From: Aurantiochytrium sp. KH105
Lineage: Eukaryota > Sar > Bigyra > Thraustochytrida > Thraustochytriidae
Direction: 5' to 3'
DNA length: 64,000 nt
NCBI GenBank assembly: GCA_003116975.1
Contig: BGKB01000010.1
Coordinates: forward strand, 310,001-374,000
Numbering within the stretch: position 1 is the stretch's first letter; every line of letters begins with the position of its first letter. Both the position numbers and the translations under genes were made by a program. Shown in pieces: positions 57,140 through 64,000 of the stretch. The notes under the pieces are model-generated. The model ran no database searches. It saw only the letters and a list, made by a program, of their open reading frames with translations, and had not been told where the DNA came from.

Positions 57140-58229
57140 GGTCGCTCGTTTGCTCGCTCGCGCGCGCTCACGACGTCGCGGTAAGGGCAAGAGGGGGGGC
57201 ACGCAGGGGGGCCGGGGCACGCGGACGCGAAGACGCGGAGACGTGACCGGGCGCGCGTGCGTGCAAGCGGTCGACGAATCGCTCCCGAGCTCGCGCAGGC
57301 TGAAGGTCTACTTTCCGTGCGTATCTCCCGCCTTCATGCTGGCTGGCAGCAATCCTACTACTTACTACCACGTAGTGCGTAATAGTAGAAGAAACACGGA
57401 AATGGGACAACGTGGACCCGAAGGACTCGGACCTTTCCAATAAAGTTCAATTTATAAATGGTTGTTCGTCTCGGGGTCGCGCGGCGTCGCGCCGAATCAT
57501 CTCGTGCTCAGACCTGCTTGCACTCTTAGGGGAAAACGTACGATGGGTCAAAGACAAGAAGAAGCTCCGGAAAAAGAAGAAGCTTTGGAAGGAGAAAGGT
57601 CGGCGCCGCGAATAATCTTTCTTCTCGCATTCATTTGAAAAACAAAGAGAGAATGGGTTCAGAGCGATTGCGTAGGCTCGTGGATTTGCAGGGTCGAGCG
57701 CTGACTTAAAGAGCTTTGAAGTCATCAGCGTTTGAAAGTCAAGATGATGACGATTTAGTTTTTGAGACTCCATTTTGTTTTGATTCTTCAACGTGCAGGT
57801 ATGAAAAGAATACATACTTGGCTCAAGCGCGCAAATGCTAGACGACGAAATGGTACTTCACACGCTGCTTTTGGCTTCCTCTCCCGACGAACGAGATGTG
57901 CAAAGTTGGCGATGGTCGCGTTCTGAGAGACCCCTTCCTCGGCTCAAACTTCCGGCTCCACGATTGAGAAGACTTGCGTGTTTTCGGCATTCAAAGGGTG
58001 ATGTTCAGCTTTCTTTTGTATCTAAAGAAGGGCAGAAGTGGTGCGCAAGGCAGATTTGCAAGTTACAATCGAAAACAATGATTATAATTGGTTGATCTCA
58101 TATCTTATTGAAAACTCTGTTCGAGCAAAGAATCATGTGCTCATTGAGTCGACGACGCCGCCCGATAAGATTCCATTGTGATTGCCATCCGTAACAACTG
58201 CAAAGTGCCCGAAGAAAAGCCTATTCGCC
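57140..58229. other. Intergenic spacer, about 1.1 kb, between two minus-strand genes
   Basis: The E2 promoter lies at the left, GC-rich; from 57420 the DNA is AT-richer. Short frames here are not protein-like. A transcript of unknown type cannot be excluded. I see no RNA gene. Confidence 0.4.
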
Positions 58230-59285
58230 TCAATTTAGGCCCAAGACAGACTCAAGGCTCCAATCGGTTAAGAGCACCACCCACAACAGCACGTCGACAT
58301 AGATGCCGTTGGCATTGAGCACTCTTGATTGATTCACAGCATCCTCTGGTAGATTTTTAACTCCAGTCTTGGCATTGAGCTTGCGAGAGCTGGGCCCCTC
58401 CGATCCTAGAATATTTCCCCATTTCATGATATTAACGGGCAATCTCGCGACTGAGAGGAAATCCTCCACGAAGGATCGTTGTACTCCGTTAACAATTTTC
58501 GTGATGTATAAAATTGGAAAGAGACAGCAGCAGAAGACGATGAGAAGGAAAAGCCCGCAAGGTACGATGATGAACAAACCCACTACAAAGGTGACCGGAG
58601 CAGCAATGAATTCGAGAACCATGTAAAGGAGCGGCGGAACCTGCGTCAAGGGAAAAGTGTAAGCGCCTTGTTCGTTTGCCTTGAGCGTAGCCTTTACAGC
58701 TGCCCAGTAGTCTACCACGTCTGTGAAGGTTCCCATCGCGAGAAAGAAGAGGTTTGAAGGGTCCTCAATAATCTTTGTCTTGACCTCTGACAAGCTAAAA
58801 ATTACGAAGAATGCAATAAGCATTGAAATGGCCTGAAAGGCAGGCATTTCTGAACGACCTTTTAAAGCCTGAAGCCCCGATTTCATGCTGGAGACCAACC
58901 ATCCATAAAGGCACATGAATGAGAAAATGGCGCCAGATACGATCAGATACGTGCCTAGTACATAAGCACCCTCTATTTTAAAATTTTCATCTTCAGTCTC
59001 GACCTCAGACAGCTCTCGCGACACTTCTAAGAGCTGGAGGCCAACGAGGATCATGAAGATCGGTTCGGAACAGCTGTTCAGGGCCTCGTGGACAAGGAAT
59101 CTACCCTTGTTCGCTTCATTGATAGCGTCTTCGTAGATGGCTTCCACATACTCATCTCGCTCCACGTCCGTTCCAGTCGCAGAAGCCCCAGACGCCGCCT
59201 CGAGGTCGTCCTCGCCGGCATCCGCAGCTACCACCTGCTGCTCGCGTGCGTGCTTCGCTCCTGATCCTTCACACTCTCGAGGCAT
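58230..59285 (-). CDS. Hypothetical multipass membrane protein
   Basis: 351 residues. The first 50 residues are acidic and polar. At least five hydrophobic segments follow: about 75-90 (FMILVGLQLLEV), 108-130 (YVLGTYLIVSGAIFSFMCLYG), 150-168 (ISMLIAFFVIFSLS), 180-196 (LFFLAMGTFTDVVDYW), a long one at 220-262 (MVLEFIAAPVTFVVGLFIIV then LLIVFCCCLFPILYIT), and 332-347 (VDVLLWVVLLTDW). I do not recognise the family. The triple Cys in FCCCLF could be acylated. No transporter or channel signature is seen. The ATG at 59285 starts the acidic part directly; codon use looks ordinary. Confidence 0.65.
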   Translation of the reverse strand: MPRECEGSGAKHAREQQVVAADAGEDDLEAASGASATGTDVERDEYVEAIYEDAINEANKGRFLVHEALNSCSEPIFMILVGLQLLEVSRELSEVETEDENFKIEGAYVLGTYLIVSGAIFSFMCLYGWLVSSMKSGLQALKGRSEMPAFQAISMLIAFFVIFSLSEVKTKIIEDPSNLFFLAMGTFTDVVDYWAAVKATLKANEQGAYTFPLTQVPPLLYMVLEFIAAPVTFVVGLFIIVPCGLFLLIVFCCCLFPILYITKIVNGVQRSFVEDFLSVARLPVNIMKWGNILGSEGPSSRKLNAKTGVKNLPEDAVNQSRVLNANGIYVDVLLWVVLLTDWSLESVLGLN

Positions 59286-59745
59286 GGTTTGCTCGCCGCA
59301 GCTCGCGTATCTCGCATCTCCGTCCTCCCCGACCTTGCACGTGCCGTTTCAAGTTTGCTTCAAGTTCTGCCTGCTGCCGCTTGTCCCCTAAAAGTGCGTT
59401 TTGAGAAAATATGAACGGGGTTTTCGTACCTTACAATCGGCGCGATTATTTCTTTAACTGCTGCTGTCACAGCTGTATTATGGTGCTAGTGGATAGTGGG
59501 TTTGTTGTGGTTGCCAGCCATGCGCTGCAGTTGCCGGGGTGTACGAATTCTAAATTTGAAAAGTAAGAGTCTCTTAGTACCGCTGGGACTGCTCGGACTT
59601 GAGAACAGGCCTTTGTGATAATTCATTTTTATTCAGAACGATACTTGGCCTACCCGGTACTATCAAATCAACTTGAACACACGGCGGGTCATGAGTCTGC
59701 ATGCGACATCACTGGTCGAGATGTTTCTCGTGCAGCAACGAAGTA

Positions 59746-59760
59746 GGGGGGGGGGGGGGG
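59746..59760. repeat. Homopolymer tract, 15 G
   Basis: An uninterrupted G run on the + strand in a spacer, the second in this window. Confidence 0.9.
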
Positions 59761-59920
59761 AGGCCTAGGTCTCCTAGACCAAGTTGTTTGCAACATGGAA
59801 ACTCGAAAGACAAATCGTTCTGTATTGTTTTCTGCTTGCTGGGTTCTCTTTGCGACGACATCTGGCAGGTCAAGATGAGCATACATCTCATCACACGCCC
59901 CTCATGAGCTAATGTGTTCT

Positions 59921-60025
59921 GATCTGATCAAAGCTGATCTGATCAAAGCTGATCTGATCAAAGCTGATCTGATCAAAGCTGATCTGATCAAAGCTGATCT
60001 GATCAAAGCTGATCTGATTAAAGCT
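59921..60025. repeat. Tandem repeat, 15-bp unit, seven copies
   Basis: The unit is GATCTGATCAAAGCT; six copies are exact and the seventh has one change (GATCTGATTAAAGCT). It starts 20 bases beyond the stop of the minus-strand oxidoreductase gene, so it probably lies in that gene's 3' untranslated region. Confidence 0.95.
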
Positions 60026-60044
60026 GCTCTGAGCTGGATGAGTT

Positions 60045-61535
60045 TTACTTGGTAAGCTTGACCTCGAATTCCGTGCCAGAACGGATGAGACGGTCACGCA
60101 GGACAGTGCCGAGCGCCGCAGCCGGCGTGTACATGCCTCCCTGGCCCTTGGTGGGAAGCTCGGTCCGCGAGAGAGCCATGCAAAGCGCAGACTCCATAAG
60201 CATGCGGGCCGTATCGCGATAGCCCGGATCCTTGGAAAAGTACATTTTACCGACTGCTTTGGTTCCCTTGGTACCCTTGCCGTATCCGGTGACAATGAGA
60301 AAGCCATCCTCTTGCTCCTGGACACTAGGGCCTTGGCCTGGCTTGGGAAGCAGACCAAGCGCCAGAAAAGCCCCGCGCAATGCACCGCTACCCAAGAGCA
60401 ACACGATCATGATGCCTTCGATGCCAAAGGCAACCGTGGCTCCAAGACCAGGGAGCTCCTGCTGCTCCTTGTACCTGAGCTGTTTGCCATACTGAAGCAG
60501 AGCATTGGAGCGACGCACGCAGTCGCGATTGACCATCGACATAAAAGAAAAACCATAATAGGACTTGTGCACCGAACTGTAGCCAACGGGCATAAGATCG
60601 CCACGGACGCGCGTCTCCGCGCGGGTCCCATCTGCGCGCATGTCAAGCGCGTTAAAAGTAAGATTCTTGCTCGGCTTCATCGGGCTGCTGAGGTGGTGAA
60701 CAATGGTGGCGAGCGTTCCACCGCTGAATGAGCCGAAAATGTCATTGTACATTTCAACGCTTTCCAGATCCTCATCAGGGTTCGCCGCACGGATGTTATT
60801 GGCAAGTTCAAGGGTCATGAGATCCCAGGGAATGCAATCGTGGCCGCAAAAATTGACAATGTGCGCTCCCGTTTCACGCGCCGTCTTCGAGTATGCCTCG
60901 ATCAAGACCTTGACCCAGTCTGCCTCGCCCGTGATATCGCAATAGTCGGTGCCGTACGCCACACAGGCGCGCACAAGAGGAGTACCATACTTGACAAAAG
61001 GGCCTACAGTAGAGGCGACAACGCGCGTGCTGTTGACCATGCGTTGCACGCTTTGCTCATCGCTAGTGTCGGCGATGATGAGGTCCAACTTGGCAGCTTC
61101 CGGGTTGAGCTTGGCAAGACGCTCCCGCACCTTTTCCAGAGACTTGATCTTGCGTCCAGCAATTGCCCACTTCAGGTCGCTTCCGTTTCCACTGTACTGT
61201 TTGGCAAGGTATTCTGCAGCAAGACCGCCCGTGAAACCGGTTGCGCCAAAAACCACCAAGTCGTACTTGCGTTCCTCGCGCTTCGTCCGGTCCTTGGCAG
61301 GCTCGACGGGCTCCGCGAGCGGGGTTTCCGCGGCCGATTGCTTTTTCCCTCCGGACGCAAGCTTGTTGGCCACGAGCGAGACCACGACGAGTGGGGTCAA
61401 AACCGCAGCGAACGGCAGCTGCACCAAGAGGCCACTCGCAAGCTTGAGCAGGCCCTGGACCCCGTCAAAGGCGGCCTTCTTGCCATCGCGCGCCTTGAAC
61501 GCCGTGAACTTTTCCACCTCCTTGACGCCCACCAT
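60045..61535 (-). CDS. Saccharopine-dehydrogenase-like oxidoreductase (SCCPDH family), paralogue A
   Basis: 496 residues from the ATG at 61535; an in-frame GAG run lies just upstream but has no ATG. The segment KFTAFKARDGKKAAFDG opens the protein and is echoed in paralogue B. A membrane helix lies at about 37-58. The Rossmann motif GATGFTG lies at 97-103 (YDLVVFGATGFTG). Conserved blocks are STVGPFVKYGTPLV, CDITGEADWVK and IVNFCGHDCIPWDL. A second hydrophobic stretch (IEGIMIVLLLGSGAL) lies near 360. The family includes human SCCPDH and the mycobacterial trans-acting enoyl reductase; these act on lipids or are of unknown substrate, and true lysine-pathway saccharopine dehydrogenase activity is unlikely. 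Confidence 0.92.
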   Translation of the reverse strand: MVGVKEVEKFTAFKARDGKKAAFDGVQGLLKLASGLLVQLPFAAVLTPLVVVSLVANKLASGGKKQSAAETPLAEPVEPAKDRTKREERKYDLVVFGATGFTGGLAAEYLAKQYSGNGSDLKWAIAGRKIKSLEKVRERLAKLNPEAAKLDLIIADTSDEQSVQRMVNSTRVVASTVGPFVKYGTPLVRACVAYGTDYCDITGEADWVKVLIEAYSKTARETGAHIVNFCGHDCIPWDLMTLELANNIRAANPDEDLESVEMYNDIFGSFSGGTLATIVHHLSSPMKPSKNLTFNALDMRADGTRAETRVRGDLMPVGYSSVHKSYYGFSFMSMVNRDCVRRSNALLQYGKQLRYKEQQELPGLGATVAFGIEGIMIVLLLGSGALRGAFLALGLLPKPGQGPSVQEQEDGFLIVTGYGKGTKGTKAVGKMYFSKDPGYRDTARMLMESALCMALSRTELPTKGQGGMYTPAAALGTVLRDRLIRSGTEFEVKLTK

Positions 61536-62728
61536 GTTCTCCTCCTCCTCCTCCTCCTCCTCCTCCTCTTGCTCGATGGTCTTGCTCTGCGCTCTGCGCT
61601 CGCGCTCTTCGCGCCCGTGCCTCAAGGTAGAACCCCAAGTCGCTCGTCAAAGCCTCGCTTGGGACCAGGGTTTGGTGACTGCTCGGATTCGCCACTGTGC
61701 AGTCATCAGTCTCCTTCCTGCAAAGTGTTTAGGCCACGTCTAGTACATCAGGCCTGTGCAAGAAGGTATGGAGAGGCGAGTCTCTCTCTTCGCAGGGCCG
61801 CAGTCCATTTGCGCAAAGCCGCGACCATGGCGCGCCGAGGCGACGTCGAACACGGAACCTGGGGCGGCCGCGCCAGTCTGCGCCTTCGAGCCGTGCGAGC
61901 TGGGCCGGCAAACGCACGCCACGAAGCGAAGCGAACGAACGAACGAGTTTATGAACGAACGTATACGCTGCTGCTGATGCAATCGACCGTCGTGATGCTC
62001 AGGAGCTCGATCGAGCGGAGCGGAAGTTGCATGACAATGAGGAAAGCGCCCGACTCCGTCCCAAGCAGTCGCCATCGATGGCAGGTGCCATGAGTACCTC
62101 TAGACATTCAAGAACTTGTGTAGCCTGCGCAACCCTTTTCGCTAAGCGGACCCCGCGAGGACTCCGTTGTTCGGCGCTGCGGAGATACCTTCTGCTGCTG
62201 TCGTGCGCCGCCGTGCGCTACGAGGCTAGCCTGCGCCGCGCCTGGGTCTCGTAGTTCGTCTGCGCGGCGCAGTGCCCGCGTGCCTCTGCCTCTCTCGCAG
62301 CGGAGATTCGGCGTCGCGGCGGAGCGTGCGCGGGACGCGCAGTAGTGGCCGAGACGTCGTCGCGGGGACCACCTACCATGGCTAGTGATCAGAGTGCGTG
62401 CACTTTTATCATAAGCTACCCAGCGCGAAGCCCGCGCGGCAATAACCGGCCTCGATCCGAGGAATCGTGAAGGCGCTTTCACGACAGCTGGGCCTACTTC
62501 ACTCGGCGGCGCGAGGCCTCACGACGCAGTCAGTCGCGCCAGTTCGCTTGTCGCAAATGCAGAACTGGTCATCGACCTCGCGAGGGGCGAGCGTGAGGGG
62601 CTGGCGTGCTAGGCTGCGGAGTGAAGTAAAGAACGGCTCGGGCTCGGTTCTGACGCGCGTGCAGCAGACCTTCAAGCCAGAGAGAAAGCAGTGTCGAGGT
62701 CGATCGAGGTCGGGCAGAAAAACACAAA
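61536..62728. promoter_or_regulatory. Divergent intergenic region between the SCCPDH-like paralogues
   Basis: About 1.2 kb. A CTC/GAG microsatellite of roughly ten units lies at 61539-61569 in the leader of paralogue A. A cluster of gaacgaacgaacga words lies at 61926-61960. No further gene is seen; short frames lack protein character. Confidence 0.5.
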
Positions 62729-64000
62729 ATGCAGGACGTCGACGTCTTCACGGATGTCAAGGCGCGAGACGGCAAGCGGGGGCAATATGACGGGTGCTAT
62801 GGACGCTGGACGATCGCGTGGACGATCGTTGTACGCCTGCCGCTTCTGGTGCTTGTAGTCTTGCCAGTGGCGCTCATCTCGAGCGCGCTCCGGAAGACGT
62901 GCTGCTGTCTCACCGCGGACGACAATGCCGAGATTCTGCCCGAGGACGAGTGGAATAGTGGCGATCACGAGCATGGAGACGGCGGCAGCGGAGACCTCGA
63001 GGCGGCCAAGGGCGTCCTTCCACTAGAGCAGCGCAAGTTCGATGTTGTCTTTCTCGGCGCATCGGGATTCACCGGCCGACTTGCAGTTCGCTACATGGCC
63101 GCACATTACGCAAGCAGCGTCAAGTGGGCGCTTGCGGGCCGCAGCATTGGCAAGTTGGAGCAGCTGCGCGCAGAGCTTGCCGCGGAATTTGATCCCGAGC
63201 TTGCCAAGCTGCAAATTCTGATCGTAAATGTGACCGACGACAACAGCCTCGCTGCCATGTGCTCGCAGACTCGCGTCGTCGCCACCTCGGTAGGACCCTT
63301 TGCCAAGTACGGCACCCCGGTGGTGCGACAGTGCGTGGCACACGGTTGCGCCATGGTCGATACTACCGGCGAGGCTGCATGGGTACGAGAGTGTACGCGG
63401 CAGTATTATCGCGCAGCGCAGGCTTCAGGGGCGCGCATTGTCAACTTTTGTGGTCATGATTGCATTCCGGCAGACTTGTGCGTGATGCAAGTGTTTGAGA
63501 CCCTTGTGGATGTCAATCCGAACGAAATGCTTGCGCGCGTCGAGCTCTTTGACGATGGCCGTGGCCAAATCTCCGGGGGCACACTTGAGACCGTTTTCTA
63601 CCACCAAAACACGTATCGGCCTCCCCAGGCTTCTTTCAACCCGCTCGACCTCGAGCGGGACGGTTCTCGCAGCGACTTCCGTATTGAGAGCCTTACGCGC
63701 CTCAAGCCAGGGTACTCGGCGACTCATGATAGTTGGTACGCCTGGTTCTACCTCTCTGCGGTCAATATGGCCTGCGTGCGGCGCTCGAATGTCATCAAGC
63801 ACTATGGTGCGCACCTCGAGTACAAGGAGCAGCTCGTATTGCCGAGTCTTGCCGCTGCCATTGCATGGGTCATCAACAACGCTTTGCTCGCGTTCTTTCT
63901 CTTTCATCCGTTCTGGCGCGCAGTCGCTTCCAAGCTCGGCATGCTTCCTGTGGCTGGCAAGGGTCCCTCCGAGGCCGAGATGGACAAGGGCTACTATGTC
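62729..64000 (+). CDS. Saccharopine-dehydrogenase-like oxidoreductase, paralogue B (3' end outside window)
   Basis: The frame opens at the ATG at 62729 and stays open to the right edge (424 codons), so the C-terminus is missing. The start, MQDVDVFTDVKARDGKRGQY, shares KARDGK with paralogue A. A membrane helix lies at about 28-54. The Rossmann motif GASGFTG lies at 110-116 (FDVVFLGASGFTG). Matching blocks are TSVGPFAKYGTPVV, VDTTGEAAWVRE and IVNFCGHDCIPADL. A second hydrophobic stretch (AIAWVINNALLAFFLF) lies near 372-388, where A also has one. Compared with A it has an acidic insert at about 63-92. Function as for A: a membrane-associated NAD(P)-binding oxidoreductase of unknown substrate. 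Confidence 0.93.
   Translation, partial: MQDVDVFTDVKARDGKRGQYDGCYGRWTIAWTIVVRLPLLVLVVLPVALISSALRKTCCCLTADDNAEILPEDEWNSGDHEHGDGGSGDLEAAKGVLPLEQRKFDVVFLGASGFTGRLAVRYMAAHYASSVKWALAGRSIGKLEQLRAELAAEFDPELAKLQILIVNVTDDNSLAAMCSQTRVVATSVGPFAKYGTPVVRQCVAHGCAMVDTTGEAAWVRECTRQYYRAAQASGARIVNFCGHDCIPADLCVMQVFETLVDVNPNEMLARVELFDDGRGQISGGTLETVFYHQNTYRPPQASFNPLDLERDGSRSDFRIESLTRLKPGYSATHDSWYAWFYLSAVNMACVRRSNVIKHYGAHLEYKEQLVLPSLAAAIAWVINNALLAFFLFHPFWRAVASKLGMLPVAGKGPSEAEMDKGYYV

Larger units (their letters stand above)
59286..60044. other. Intergenic spacer with G15 tract and 15-bp tandem repeats
   Basis: About 760 bases between two minus-strand genes. It contains the G run 59746-59760 and the 15-bp repeat array 59921-60025 directly beyond the stop of the oxidoreductase gene. 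No gene is seen. Confidence 0.5.

Noticed and set aside
59921-60025. CRISPR-like array
   Set aside because: Units are 15 bp with no spacers between them; this is a plain tandem repeat in a eukaryotic gene's 3' region.
61536-61625. Poly-Glu N-terminal extension of SCCPDH paralogue A
   Set aside because: The frame is open but has no ATG before 61535; the GAG run is therefore taken as 5' leader.

Overview
The window is ordinary nuclear DNA of a protist, not a bacterial or viral segment. It encodes TFIID, NEDD8-pathway, CstF, RanGAP and nuclear-pore-type proteins. Genes are densely packed (30 supported here), mostly uninterrupted, and four carry one short GT-AG intron near the 5' end. CEP104 plus an axonemal dynein light chain (DNAL4 type) imply a flagellated stage. 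Large intron-poor genes, GC-rich codons and class C receptors with a PqiA-domain membrane protein suggest a stramenopile such as a thraustochytrid; that placement is inference and was not checked by any search.

Layout, left to right. 1-14 kb: 3' end of a Nup205/192-like gene, TAF2, an FAD oxidoreductase, an atypical SDR, an F-box/JmjC protein, a folate-receptor-like membrane protein and a compact spliced CstF-64. 14-26 kb: a TBC Rab-GAP, a serine-rich protein, an AKR7-type aldo-keto reductase, a GABA-B-like class C receptor, a secreted or anchored unknown, a thioredoxin-fold protein and an F-box/RCC1 protein. 26-46 kb: a claudin-like/PqiA membrane protein, spliced NAE1, CEP104, a serine hydrolase, a PH-ankyrin-WW-FH2 formin, a histidine phosphatase and a TIP30-like reductase. 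46-57 kb: spliced RanGAP, spliced DNAL4, 6-phosphogluconolactonase, a small unknown, a 3.4-kb gene-free low-complexity stretch with a 100-bp duplicated element, a GlcNAc-transferase-family protein and an E2 with an altered HPN motif. 57-64 kb: a multipass unknown and a head-to-head pair of saccharopine-dehydrogenase-like paralogues, the second cut by the right edge.

The genes do not form one pathway or operon. The most striking global property is orientation: 24 of 29 neighbouring gene pairs switch strand, so most genes share a divergent promoter region on one side and a short convergent 3' space on the other. I found no rRNA, tRNA, CRISPR array, transposase or viral gene. Start codons were set at the first in-frame ATG, because several long open frames begin only at GTG or TTG.
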